DNA from: Hydractinia symbiolongicarpus
Lineage: Eukaryota > Cnidaria > Hydrozoa > Anthoathecata > Hydractiniidae
Assembly: GCF_029227915.1 (NCBI RefSeq)
Contig: NC_079876.1
Span: forward strand, 20,896,001-20,960,000
DNA: 64,000 nt
Reading direction: 5' to 3'
Both the position numbers and the translations under genes were made by a program. The notes beneath the pieces are model-generated. The model was not told the origin of the DNA. It made no database searches and saw nothing but the letters and a program-made list of their open reading frames with translations. Numbering within the stretch: position 1 is the first letter of the stretch; each line of letters starts with the position of its first letter. This document shows positions 26,172 to 38,689 of the stretch, in pieces.

Positions 26172-27709
26172 AGGGGAACTACACGCATATATAAGCATGA
26201 TATATTGTCAAAAATGGGTGATATATTTCAAAAAATAAAAAGTACAACTTAATTCTGTTTTTACCTCAATAAGAGCAATTTCTTTGACAGCAATATGCCT
26301 TTTTTCAACGGACTGCTTAAAAACAAGAAGCCTGGAAATAGTAACAAAAATGATGTTGCAAAGTGCAACACGTAGCAAATTGCAGCGAGAGGTCTCCAAG
26401 AAAAGAAAATAAAAAGAAGAGAAGACATTACGATTTGTTGTAACTTATTTGTTAATAAACATGAACCAAAATAACTACGATTCATAGTGTTCATTCAAGC
26501 AGTAGCGAATATTTGGCAGAGTTTTCTACACTGCTAAGACCCAGAAGAAATATTTGAAAGAAAATTTATGAACACATTAATAAAACCAAATGTACAAGGT
26601 AAATCGTAAAAGTATATAATACCAAAAATAAATCTTTCTTATTCCTCAAAAAACAACGGCAACCAACAATATTTCTCAAATGAACAAACAGTCTTCATAA
26701 AAAAACTTTGATGTTTTCAAACACTTTTGATGCATTGTCCCTCTCCTGTTGATAACAAGGTGTAATTTTGAAAAAGGTTAAAAAATGAAATTGTATCAAC
26801 GAAGGAGAACAGCAGCCCATCCTTTTTTTTAATTCTTTTGTGTGATGGACCTCACCTTGGAAGGTTTGCATATTAAATGAGAAACAATTCAGGGGGTAAA
26901 AGGGACAAGTTAGTCTCCGAAGTAAATACAAAAATCGTTGGGACAGATAAAATAAATATTATTATAAATATTAAATATTATTTTAAATATTATTTTAAAT
27001 ATTATTTTAAATATTAAATTTAAAAATGGAAAAGGGGAACAAACGAGTGAAATAATATTAGTAAAATAAAAGTAAACGTAAATTATACAATGGCATGGAT
27101 TTGATAACCAGTGAATATATGCAAATACAAAGAAAACTTTATTTTTTGCATTCAAGAAATCCAAATGAACTTTGTCCTACCATCATATCCCTCTGGAAAA
27201 AATCGCCAGTGAAGTGTTTTGAGCAGATGTCAAAACCAGAATCTTTTGGTAAAGACCCTTCTCTTTTAATCGCTTGCAACCATTTTTTACGAAGTTTGTT
27301 GTTCGATTTTTCTGAAAGTATCTTATGAGCTCTTTGTTAAACGTGGAGCGACTTGTACAACCAAAAGCTGAGCAACTTGGCATATTTAGCATAAAAGAAA
27401 AAGGAATTGCTAGTAGCTATATAAGATATATTTTATCAAAACTATAAAAGATTTAAAAATCTGTTGCTTTAATAAACCAGCCACTGCATAGAATTGCGCT
27501 TTCTGCACTTTGCAACATCACATATCACGTTCGTCCCAGTCTTTTTTTACAGAATTGTGGGTTGGGATTTCTAGCCGTATTGGGGGGGTGATAAGCTTCG
27601 TACTCTCGGCACTTGGAAGTCATATGAAACAGTAAAAACTAGTTGAATTCGTTTTCTTATTGTAGTAGTAACAACATGTCAAAAAATAATTTTTGCGTGT
27701 AGTTCCCCT
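26172..27709. mobile_element. Second Kolobok-like DNA transposon, 1538 bp
   Basis: Terminal inverted repeats begin AGGGGAACTACACGC on the left, and the right end at 27695-27709 is its complement. The right flank is TTAA (27710-27713) and the left flank is TTAC (26168-26171), so the TTAA duplication has probably lost one base match. It contains a THAP fragment and an ATTTTAAATATT-type short tandem run at about 26955-27015. Confidence 0.6.
27183..27383 (-). pseudogene. THAP zinc-finger fragment, frameshifted
   Basis: From 27383 the minus strand reads MPSCSAFGCTSRSTFNKEL, then KNRTTNFVK. The continuation in another frame (SGFDICSKHFTGDFFQ) supplies the closing C--H of a THAP finger. At least one frameshift separates the two halves. 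It probably derives from the transposase of the surrounding element. Confidence 0.55.
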
Positions 27710-27713
27710 TTAA

Positions 27714-28254
27714 ATAATTTAATTTTACACCCGATTTACCATATGCATGCTCTATCTCACAGAAACAAGTTGTTTATTAACTGAAAAAAAGAAAACCAAA
27801 GCGAAGACGGTTGTCTCCTTTTTATATATTTAGTACTCATTTCCTCAAAATTAAACCTAACAAAAGTTATTTCAAACAAAGCATTCCAATGTTTACTTCT
27901 TCTATATTTTCCAATTTTTTATTATGAGACCGTGGTTGCTTACTTTTATAGAAAATCTATCGAATTTGAATATGAATGTAATTCGAATCTAAAATGTAAA
28001 GAAACAAACTGTTGTTGTTGAACAAAGTTAATGTTGTTAGTTAGAAATATATTTAGAAAAAGGAAAAACGTACAATGATATAACATCACATTATCCAGAC
28101 ATCACATTATCCATACATTATCCAGAGAATGCTAGCTACCTACTGAGAATGCGAAAGAAAAGCAGGTGTGTTCTTTAGATAAGAGAAATGAATTTAGGTG
28201 TATAACGATTTTTTAGCCGTTTTAAATTTTCCCTTAAATATTAAGTTTCTTGTT
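27714..28254. other. Spacer, no gene seen
   Basis: AT-rich DNA between the second Kolobok-like element and the gypsy element. A short direct repeat (ACATCACATTATCCA) lies at about 28083-28115. There is no coding support. Confidence 0.45.
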
Positions 28255-28259
28255 GTGCC

Positions 28260-28414
28260 TGTTATGTCGCTATATTAGATATTGGTTCTGCAAAATACAC
28301 TCTATATTTCTTTGGATAAAGCACACTTGTTTTTTTTTTGAAAAGATCATTCTTGTTATGTTGAACTACTGTGTGCTCTTCTTCTCTTCGTTTGTGATTA
28401 TTAAATACATAACA
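28260..28414 (+). repeat. 5' LTR of the gypsy element
   Basis: Begins TGTTATGTCGC and ends ACATAACA, 155 bp. It matches the 3' LTR with scattered substitutions and small indels, so the insertion is not very recent. Confidence 0.85.
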
Positions 28415-28754
28415 ATTGGCAACAAGTTTTATAACAAAAAAAAGGGAGGAAGAAAGAGAGAGAATATAATGGCAAAAATTAATGCAAAATATACCATTCG
28501 TGGAACCATTCGTAATTGAAAAATCAACATCAACAAATTTAGACAAGAAATGGAAGTCGTATATAGAAGAATTTGAATTACTTATTACAGCTTCCAGAGT
28601 TAGTTAACAAAAACAGAAAAGCGCCTTACTTTTACACCTTGGTGGTAAAGACTTGAAAGAAATTCATAAGACACTCAAGGCTGATACCGACACATACAGC
28701 GAACCCAGGCAAATATCATTAACATCGCCTGTCAAATTAACAACGTCAACAAAA

Positions 28755-31700
28755 TAAATTATGTTATAAATGTGGAGAAGCTTATAAGCCAGGACATCAA
28801 CAGTTATGTAGTGCTAATGGGCGACTTTGTTACAATTGTGGTAAAATGAATCACTTGTCTAAACTATGCAAAGGAAAACCTCAATCTAGTAAACACCGTC
28901 ACATACGACATAATCGACGAAAAACAATCCGAAAACTCAGAAAGCAATGATTCATCAGATGACCTACAGCACGCATTTACAATTTTGTTTTCATCAGAAC
29001 ACAGCTGTTATCACAATAGAGTTAGTCAACCGATCAAATCAACAAAAACTTTTCTAAAGAAGATCAATGACGTTAACACTCAAGTTATTATCGATTCTGG
29101 CTCCACAGTTAACTTGATCGACAAAAATAGCTTCAACCAAATTCAAAAGAACACCAAAGCTATTAAATTACAGAAATCTTGAAAGAAAATCTTCCCATAT
29201 GATATTTTGAGATCTCTCGATATCATTGGCTGTTTCACAGCAACAATAGAAAGTACAGAAAGTATTGTTACCGCTGAAATATACATTATCAACCAACAAT
29301 CGGCAACCGAATTCAAAAGTACACCAAAGCTATTAAATTACAGAAATCTTGAAAGAAAATCTTCCCATTTGATATTTCGAAATCTCTCGATATCATTGGT
29401 TGTTTCACAGCAACAATAGAAAGTACAGAACGTATTGTTACCGCTGAAATATACGTTATCAACCAACAATAGGCAGGCAATTTGATTGGTGCTTCAACTG
29501 CTAGTAACTTGAAATTATACTTCTAATCAACAATGATGGTAACAATCACGTGAATAAAATACACCAAGTGATCATAGCAACGACAACGCCTTCGTTAATG
29601 TGCCGAAAGACTATCAAAACTTATGTGAGAAATTTAAATGTTTATGTCATGTAAAGGAAAATTTTAAAATTTCAAATGTATATTAAAAGTCAATAAAAAT
29701 GCTTGACCAATTCAATAAGAACTTAGACATAACCATACCAACTTCGTGATGCTATTAAAGCAAAACTTCGTTCTATGGAGAAAAAAGGTCTTATTAGTAA
29801 AGTCGATTCACCTCAAGAATGGCTTAGTAATATAGTTGTTACTTCAAAACTCAACGGTGATGTTAGAATATGTCTTGATTCTTGTGAAATAAATAAAGCA
29901 ATCATTCTTACAAAATTTCCCATACCGACGATTGACACGTTATTTGACAAAGTGAGTGATTCTAAGGTGTTCAGCAAAATCACCCTTACCATAGGAAGCA
30001 TACACTCAAATAGAATTGAACGAAGAGTCAAGAAAATTAACCAGTTTTATCACTGAAGGTGTTTATCATTTTAACCGCTTGATGTATGGCATCAACGATG
30101 CAGGTGACATTTTCCAACAATGTCTACAATCTAAAATCTGTGACATATACGTGGCGTAACATGTATCAGTGATGACATAGTAGTGTATTCTAAAGAGGTA
30201 GAGGGACATAAGAAAATTTTGGAGAAATTATTTAATTGTTTAAAAGAAAATAGTTTTAAAGTTAATGGCGAAAAGTGTTTAATTGGGCAAAACAGTATTT
30301 CATTTTTTGGTAATGTCTTATCAGTTAACGGTATCCAGCTTGATCCCAAGAAAGTCGAATGTTTATCAAATGCTAACCCACCGCAGAATGCAAGCGAATA
30401 AAAATCCTTTACTGTGCACGCATATGAGTCGATTTATTGAAAATTATTCACAGAAAACTACACCTCTTCAAAAACTTTTAAAAAAAAGGCTTTAAATATA
30501 TTTGGAACGATGAACATCAAAAATCCCTTGATATATTAAAGTCGGAATTAACCTCAAACACTGTCATATCCTTTTTTAGTCATCATAAACCGAGTAACGT
30601 TTGGGTAGACGCTAGTAACTATGGCATTGGTGGTATTTCATTACAACCAGACGATTTTGGTAACCCCAGACAGGTTTGTTACACATCAAGGGCCTTATCG
30701 ACTACCGAGCAAAAATATTCCGTAATAGAGAAGGAAGCCCTGGCTCTAGTTCACTGTATTAGTAAATGGCATGTATACTTATACCATGCCGAATTTAACG
30801 TCAATCACAATCCTTTGAAATTCATCTTCACATCTCGTACCAGGGCTACGCCTAGAATAGAAAGTTGGGAAATGTAACTGCAGTTTTATCGTTTCGCTAT
30901 TAATTACAAACAAGGCTCAGAAAACATTGCTGATTATATAAGTAGAATTCATAACAATCCTCTGTCAAAAGATAATAGTATAAGACTGAATATGCAAATT
31001 TTGTTGTATCCAACTCAGTACCTCATTCGATGTCATTAAGCGAAATCCAAGAAGCCTCCAAAACCCACGATAAAATTAAGGAGGTATCAAAAGCAATAAA
31101 AGCAAACAATTGGTCGTTCCTTGGAAAATATAAAAGTTACAAACACAAGTTTTGTGAAATCAATGGTGTCATTTTACGTAATAATCGTATTTTAATACCA
31201 AAATCGTTAACACAGAAAATTATGAATATTATACACTGTTCATGTCTTGGTATTGTTAAGATGAAAAACATTTTACGCAGCAAAGTTTATTGGTATAAAA
31301 TGGACAAGGACATCGAAGATCTCATGTCAGAAATTAAGCAATACCTGACAAACACCTCCTGTGCACATGACAGTATTACCAAAGTCACTCTGGTCACACA
31401 AAGCAATGGATTTTTTGGCACCTTGCCAATTGGTAAGAAAATCCTAGTACTCACAGATTTATATTCGAAATTTCCTATCGTCGAAATTATAAAAAATACA
31501 ACATATCAAACTGTACCGAGCCGTCTTGACGATATATTTTCGTTATTTGGTTATCCTCACAAGATAACAACAGAAATTGGACCCCCATGGGACAGTCGCG
31601 AAATGGAGATATTTTTTAAATCACATGGTATACAACATAAACCGTCTATACCGTATTGGCCCAGAAGTAATGGACAAACAGTACGTTTTATGCCAAACCT

Positions 31701-32168
31701 AAGTAAATTAATACCTCACTCCTGTGACACTGGTAAAGATTGGAAAGACGCGTTACGTTCAATGTTACTGAATTACAGAAACTGTATTCATCCTGCAACT
31801 AATGTAGAACCATCCATATTATTCTTCAATCGAACAACCAACACTGGAATACCGTCATTGCAGACATATACATCAAAACAACACGATGCCATTAAATAAT
31901 ATCGCAATAAATACATCAAAAAGGCTAAGGAATCTTCTGACAAGTACAGTCATCCTGTTAAACACCGATTTAACACTGGTAATATTGTTTTGGTTAAAAG
32001 GGAGAAAAGAGACCACAAATTCCAAACACATTATTTACCAAACAAATTCACTGTTATCGATGTCAATAATTCACAAATAGTACAAAATAATGAAACACGT
32101 CAAAAACTGAAACGTCGCATTTTAAATATGAGGCCAGTACCTAAAAAAAAAGTGAACATCAACATTTA
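28755..32168 (+). pseudogene. gypsy gag-pol relic
   Basis: Pieces occur in order. Zinc knuckles are at about 28760-28880 (CYNCGKMNHLSKLC is canonical). The protease has IIDSGSTVNLI at about 29090. RT has WLSNIVVTSKLNGDVRIC at about 29820 and SDDIVVYSKEVEGHKK at about 30170. RNase H has VWVDASNYGIGGISLQ at about 30605 and YSVIEKEALALVH at about 30718. Integrase is 31030-31899. The integrase has lost its motifs: TEIGPPW replaces the usual TDNGPPF and the last Glu region reads SNGQTVRFM. A tandem duplication of about 160 bp lies at 29150-29460. Most of gag is missing, and stops and frameshifts break pol, so it cannot make proteins. Confidence 0.8.
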
Positions 32169-32238
32169 ACCAAACCAATATTGTTTCACAAAAAAGTATT
32201 CATTGCGATCCCAGAGTAAAATTTAGACAATGGGGAGA

Positions 32239-32392
32239 TGTTATGTCTCTATATTAAATATTGGTTCTGTAAAACTCACACTCTATATTTCTTGGTATAA
32301 AGCAGACTTGTTTTTTTTTAAAAGATCATACTCGTTATGTTGCACTACTGTGTGCTCTTTTTCTCTCCATTTGTGATATTAAATACATAACA
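32239..32392 (+). repeat. 3' LTR of the gypsy element
   Basis: Begins TGTTATGTCTC and ends ACATAACA, 154 bp. It pairs with the LTR at 28260-28414. Confidence 0.85.
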
Positions 32393-32397
32393 GTGCC

Positions 32398-33190
32398 TTG
32401 GCCATAAAATATTTTCTTTAAAGGTACTGTCCAGTAAAATATATAATAATAAAAAAGTAGCCTGAACTGAATTCCACTTTTCTTATTTGTTGCGAACATA
32501 TAAGTGATTATATTTCAAAGTTTTACAACTGGAATAACATTTCCTTTATGTTTACAAATTTTTCATATCGCACATTGTCGAAAGCAAATTTATACCGAAG
32601 CCATTCTACATGAAAGGGAGGCTAAAATAATATTTTTGTTGTGACGTAAACGTTGGGTTCTCGGCGAATCAAAACATTGTAAAATAGAAAATGATTGTTT
32701 TACTCTGAACAACTATTAAATTTAATTTTTTTTAATATTTTACCCCCTTTTTAAAAAAATGCAGCAATGAATATTTAATTTCAAAGCATGCAACTCACTT
32801 TCAGAGATTGAACTTTATGTCCCTGTCCACACAAACAGAATGTCTGTCTCTACACAAATTAAAGCAGATTATTTTAAAGCTCCTTCATTTTTTGTGCCGG
32901 AACTGAGACCAGACGCGGGTAAGATTATTTACATAAAAGTTTATCTACGCAGACATCCGTTGGAGTGGCCGATACTCAAACAACTTGGTTCAAGGTTATT
33001 CATATTTACACTTTTTATACTGTAATGCTTCGAATAAATGTCCATTATACACCCCTAGAAAAAAAATTATACCGCACATGGATTAAAATTGTTTAAATAA
33101 CACTTGGGGCATAAAGAAAAAAATCCAGTAAACTCGGGCTTGCTATGGTTTCCAATTGTTTTGTCAAATGAAGAAATTATATTATATACA
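32398..33190. other. Spacer with repeat fragments
   Basis: No gene was seen. A TTTAAAGGTACTGTCCAGT end-like sequence lies near 32418, but no partner end was found. The stretch 33050-33180 is a diverged copy of 39790-39935 (shared phrases AAAATTATACCGCA, GGCATAAAGAAAA and GCTATGGTTTCCAATTGTTT). Confidence 0.4.
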
Positions 33191-34636
33191 ACTAGTCGAT
33201 AAGGCCCGTGGAAAAATCCACTTATTCAAAGGGCCAATTACAAAAATAAATTTCTTTACATGTGTTGCTGACATAAGCAATGCATATACAAAAAAATGTT
33301 CTTAACATCTTAAACAAAATGTCAAATGTCAAATCTTACACAAAATAAAAAAAGAACAGCTTGCAAGGTGCAAAATCTAGTCGATAAAAAGTTACAACAA
33401 CGACACTCACAACATCGACACACACAACACCAATACTCACAAAACCGACAGTAAGAACACCAACAGTCACAACACGAATAATAACAATGTCAGAAATAAC
33501 GCGTCTCAAATATGTACATCTTATAAGTGATTATGTTGAAAACCCTTAGTATTTTATTCTGAAATGTCAAAAAGTTAGCCTGCATGAGTTAGCACAAATC
33601 AACAAAAATAGGTTCTTTGCGCATTTTAAATATTGTCTTTCCCTTAAAAGCTTATACAAAAATATAGAAAAAGCCATAGTTTAGAAAACATTAAATGTAA
33701 ATCTACAAAAAACAGTCATTTCAGTTGCATACCATTCTCTCCCACAAAAATGTACACAAAATGTAAAAATCAACCAGTTAAGAACACAAAACATTTTCTT
33801 TTTTAGTATGATGATCCGTACTGCCCTTTACCAACAATTCTGAACCTAGATGTCAAAAAATCAATCAGCAAAGAATAAACTTGAATTAAAAAATATCATT
33901 ATTTTGGGAACATTATATACGGTTCGTAAACAAAAGTTTACACAAAATGTAAAACAGATTGGTTTTTGAAAAACACATCTAAATCAACAAAAATGATTTC
34001 ATTCAGCATGTCGTATATATTGCCATTGCCTATCAATCTTCCACAGGTTATGAAACACATAAAAAAAACAGTAATTTCAGTGCATACAGTCATTGCCCAT
34101 TAGATTACAAAATCAGAAACAAAACAATAATAAATAACTTAACACACACACTTTAAATTCTATAAAATTTGTTCCACTTGTCATATTGCATGTGGTGCCC
34201 CTTGTAAAGTGCACAGGTAATGTGAAAAAAATTATAGATGAATTACAGCGTGACGTCATTTGTTTACTTTTTTGTGGTAAGCTCCTTGGCTCTGGCTTTT
34301 GCATGACAGGAAAAAAGATGGTAGGATTTGGTGAAGAAAGGTCTTTTACTGTGGATTTCTTCTAACAGGGACATCGTTGGGGTTATAAACTATTATCGAG
34401 TGTAGGTTGATGCCTTCTGATTTATTTGAATTCATTAAGAATGCCTTCATTTGAAGAAATGAACTGATAATTACTTTGCTTCACCTAGCACCCCAATCTT
34501 TTTCCCTGCCACACAAATGCCCAAGCCGAAAGAGCTTACCACTGAAAATGTAAACAATGGAATTCATCTATATACTCTATGGGCATAAAAATACATCCTA
34601 CTGTCCTGCAAAAGTTTAAGTCTTTGAAAGAAAGTA
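33191..34636 (+). repeat. Long repeat unit 4, left part
   Basis: Starts ACTAGTCGATAAGGCCCGTGG with a small hairpin (GTGGA-AAAA-TCCAC). It runs parallel to units 1 and 3 (for example ATGATCCGTACTGCCCTTTA near 33808). It is cut by the Copia element. Confidence 0.6.
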
Positions 34637-34641
34637 GATAA

Positions 34642-37440
34642 TGTTGATATTGCGATTTGTGTTAATTCTGTTGTTATCTTTCAGTAACCAATACAATAGT
34701 ATTAGAGACTGGTGAAGCCTACCTCATCAAGGTAAGAATCATTTAACAATGGTAGCAGAGTTAAAAGGTACAGATCAACTGGCCTGGTATTTATGATCAT
34801 TGTGCGAGTGACATTTGAGTTGAAAGAAAGCAATTGAGGGCACACACCCGGATGTGTTCCCTGAGGTAAGAGAGATAACTTTCCCTTTTGTTGGCTATTT
34901 GTTGACATGTATGTGTGCAAACCAATTGGTGAAGTGGTTTGTGAACAATGGCAACAACAACATTGAAGGCTCCACCAGCGTTTAAAGAGGATGATGACTA
35001 TAGCAGTTGGAAGAACGATTTGGAGATCTGGCAGATGTTTACAGAACTACCAAAGAAAAAGCAAGGTCCAGCTGTATACCTGTCACTGACTGGCGGTACT
35101 CGACCTGGCATCTGCAGAAGTTGGATCAGATGATGGTTTGGGCAAGATTATATCTAAGCTAGATTCAATATATTTGAAAGATGAAAGCACAAGAGCATTT
35201 ATTGCTTTTAAAGAGTTTTATGACTATAAGAGGAATAGTGGAGAACGATAGTGTCAATGATTGTGATAATGATGGTGATTGTGATGGTGATGGTTATGAT
35301 AATGATGATGATGATGATGACACGGCTGATAAGAATGTGATAGATGTTTCTGAAGATGTAGAGCAATATCATCAAGAACAAGCTAGAAATGTAGACGAAA
35401 ATGACCAAGAAGATTCTGGCACAAGTGAAAATGAAGTTGAGGAAAACAGGGATACTCATAACAATAATAAAACTGAAGAAGACAAAGGTAGTGGTTGCAC
35501 AAGTGACATTTTCAGAAGACCATCTAGAGAATCCAAGAAAGTTGAATCGAAATCAAAAGCAAAATCATACATCAAATACAATCTAAATGGAAGATGGTAT
35601 CGTGCAAGAGTTCTCTCAGCACAACCCAAAAGAAGTGACACTTTGGGTTAATGTGTCTAATGATGGTGATAGAAAGCCAAAAAGCATCAATTGGAATGAT
35701 GTGTCCAAATGGGTCAAGCTGGAAAATCCGGAATTCCCCGTCTATATGTGTGATGTCGATATGTTTTCACAGGAAGTAGTTGATGCGAAGGAGAGAGAAT
35801 TGCAGAATTTAAAAGAAAATGATGTCTTCGAAGAAGTTCCAGACACTGGTCAAAAAACTGTATCAAGCAAATGGGTCATAACTGAGAAATTTAAAGGTGA
35901 AAAAAGGTTGTGAAAGCTAGATTGGTGGCTAGAGGCTTTGAGGAAAATTCACATTCGTTGAGAACAGATTCTCCAACTTGTGGCAAACAAAGTCTTCGAC
36001 TTGCTATGGCTATCATAGTTAGCAATGATTGGCAGATCAATTCACTTGATATCACTGCAGCTTTTCTTCAGGGAGATGCTATTGAAAGAGAACTGTTTCT
36101 ACAACCACCAAAAGACACATTGTCATTGGGAACAGTGTAGAAACTAAAGAGATGTTTGTATGGGTTAAACGATGCATCTAGAGCAAGGTACAAACGAGTG
36201 AGAAGTGAAATGTTAAAACTTGGTGGTGAAATGTGTACCTACGACCCTGCTGTGTTTTACTGGTATAGAGGCAAGCAAATCACTGGAATTCTTGTTTGCC
36301 ATGTTGATGACTTTGTGTATGGTGGTTGTCCAGCTTTCCACAAAGATGTTATTGCTAAACTTTTCGAAACGTTCAAAATCAGTACGCAATCGAGCTCAAC
36401 CTTCAAGTATCTAGGTTTAGATGTGGATCAATTTAAAAGCAAAATTAAGATTAATCAAGTGAGCTATATAGAGTCTTTGATAACTGCTAATATTGAAAAT
36501 GATGTTAACAATGAACGAAAATTGACTAGCAAGGAAAAGACAAGGAAATTGCTTGGGTGGCTGGACAAACCCGCCCTGATGTGGCTTATGATAGTTGCCA
36601 AACGTCTAATTATGGCAAGGAACCTACAGTTCAAAATTTGAAAGATGCCAACAAGATTATTCGAAAAATTAAGAGCAAGCATGTCGCAATAACCATTGCC
36701 AAAATTGCAAATATGAAAAATTGTGAAATTATTTGCTACACAGACGCAACTCATGCCAGTTTGAAGTGTGGATCATCACAAGGTGCATTCATCATATTTG
36801 TGAAACACCTAAGCGAAGTTATACCAATCTGCTGGCAATCGAAGAAACTACAAAGGGTAACCAAAAGCCCAATTGCTTCAGAAACACTTGCTCTGAGTGA
36901 AGGAGCTGATGCTAGTTTTTATTTGGCCAATGTCATAATGGTTATAATCTGCAAGTTGACGACAAGTTGTTCCAAAGATCACTTGTATTATCAACACCAC
37001 CTTGAAAACGACAAATGTCACAAAGGATTTGAGACTGCAAGTTGATATAGCCAGATTGAGACAGATGGTGGAACAAGATGAGATTACTGTCAAGTGGGTT
37101 GAAGGAAAACACCAATTAGCTGACTGCTTGACAAAACATGGAGTGTCTCCAAACAAGTTGCTTGAGGTTTTGGAGACATCCAAAATATCCATACAATAAT
37201 TAATTGTAGTGATTACCGTTGTGTTTTTTTTTTGATGATTTTAATTTGTTTGTCATGTTGATTGTGACAAACAGTTGTAGCATGCAATTTGATATTCTAT
37301 TTGTGTTGGCTTTAAAATTGTGTTAATGTTGATATTGCAATTTGTGTTAATTCTGTTGTTATCTTTCAGTAACCAATACAATAGTATTAGAGACTGGTGA
37401 AGCCTTCAAGTTACCTAATCAAGGTAAGAATCATTTAACA
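34642..37440 (+). mobile_element. Ty1/copia LTR retrotransposon, short LTRs, deletion copy
   Basis: LTRs of 107 bp (34642-34748) and 114 bp (37327-37440) begin TGTTGATATTG and end ATTTAACA. A GATAA duplication flanks the element (34637-34641, 37441-37445). ATGGTAGCAGAG directly after the 5' LTR fits the initiator-Met tRNA primer site usual in Copia. It is inserted in long repeat unit 4, whose sequence resumes at 37446. Confidence 0.85.
34948..37199 (+). pseudogene. copia gag-pol relic lacking integrase
   Basis: It starts with a gag-like MATTTLKAPPAFKEDDDYSSW (34948). An acidic linker with a (GAT)n run follows (35255-35330), and then NGRWYRARVLSAQPK (about 35587). RT spans about 35587-36640: SSKWVITEKFKG, LVARGFEE, NSLDITAAFLQGD, and LVCHVDDFVYGG with the catalytic DD. 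RNase H spans about 36560-37045 (CYTDATHASL), and the KWVEGKHQLADCLTKHG tail ends at 37199. Protease and integrase are absent between gag and RT, so an internal deletion has occurred. Several frameshifts and stops are present. Confidence 0.8.
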
Positions 37441-37445
37441 GATAA

Positions 37446-37735
37446 GACCTCCAGTTAAATATATATAAACTGGGAACACTTAGCTAAAACTAAAGCTAGC
37501 TATTTATGCTTAGTAAAACACATATAAAGAGAAGCAATAGTAATGTAAAATAAATAACATTACAGTGAGCAGTAAGTTCATCAACATACCAAAGTTTTCT
37601 GTTTGTTAGTCAGTTTACAGCTTTATGTAGCATTTTTAATTTTAGGACAAACACATTAGTTACGCGCCAGGGGAGACATTAATTATGCAACAAAATTTAA
37701 ACAAATATGGTGCATAACGCTGCATTGTATCATGG
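37446..37735 (+). repeat. Long repeat unit 4, continuation after Copia
   Basis: GACCTCCAGTTAAATATA resumes the same order found in unit 1 near 4005 and unit 3 near 9910. This confirms that the Copia element inserted in the repeat. Confidence 0.55.
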
Positions 37736-38689
37736 ACGCCACATTTGTTTGCTGTTTTCTTGATACATAAAATCAAAATTGATTTTCTTGATTATGAGTT
37801 TGGGTGTGTTAGGCAAAGTTCCTTTAATGTATTAGATTAAAATATTACGGTAGATATACCAAAATGATTCAGTTTTTTTTATTTTATGTGTTAATAACGG
37901 TTGATTTCTTATTTTTTGTGTAAAATTTTGGAAGGGTTGCTGTATGCAATAGACTGAATAGCTGATTTTGGTATGACGTGTTACAAACTGTACAGTGTGG
38001 AAATTTTGTAATAACCTCTTGTATAACTTAGTGTTGGATTTTTGTTAATGTCTGATATACTTTTTTCTGGTGTACTTCTGGCATGGCAAAGCAAGTACAT
38101 AGTTTAGATTTTGTTGAACATTTTGCGGTTTTATTTCATTTTTTTTTATTTATTTTTTTATGAACCTGCTTATATTTTGTTTCAACAGGGTATAAATATA
38201 GAATAATGTAGATTGGGAGTTTTACAAATTCTTCCACGGGAATATGGCTAGTATCTCCATTAGAACAGCATTTACCAAATACATTAGAGATGGAAGTCTC
38301 AAAAGAAAGCAGACTTCCATTACAGGTCACTTGGTCTGGAAGATTATTTCAGACTTTTCCAGCTCTAAACGGGAAGGCTTTTTTGTCACATTCTGTGTTG
38401 GCCAAGGGAATTGTGAACCTGTTTTTAGAAGCTCCTCCTGTTTGGTGATTATGGAAATTTTTTACCAAAAGGAATTTTGAACCATGTAATCAGAAGCAAT
38501 GTGATTCATGGCATTGAAAATTACTATGGCATCGTTTTTGATGAGTAAATTATTCAAGGAATATTCCCTCTTTCCCAAAAAAGGTATGGACAAATTTTAA
38601 TCGTTTTTATAGTTTTCTCAATCTACCTTGGGCGGCACAAGCCCATGCCGAGGATCAGTAGTTGAAATATGACATGACAAGTGCATTAA
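37736..38689. other. Spacer, possible repeat remainder
   Basis: AT-rich with short pieces resembling unit 2 (for example TTCCACGGGAATATGG near 38230). No gene can be supported. Confidence 0.35.

Larger units (their letters stand above)
28260..32392 (+). mobile_element. Ty3/gypsy LTR retrotransposon, degenerate inside
   Basis: Two LTRs (28260-28414, 32239-32392) frame a gag-pol relic. A 5-bp duplication GTGCC lies just outside at 28255-28259 and 32393-32397. A purine-rich tract (AATGGGGAGA) precedes the 3' LTR. The domain order zinc knuckle, protease, RT, RNase H, integrase is that of Ty3/gypsy. Confidence 0.85.

Noticed and set aside
35255-35340. Poly-Asp stretch in the Copia element as a separate gene
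   Set aside because: It is a (GAT)n simple repeat within the relic's linker.
38244-38480. 78-codon plus-strand ORF
   Set aside because: It lies in repeat-like DNA with no recognisable motif.
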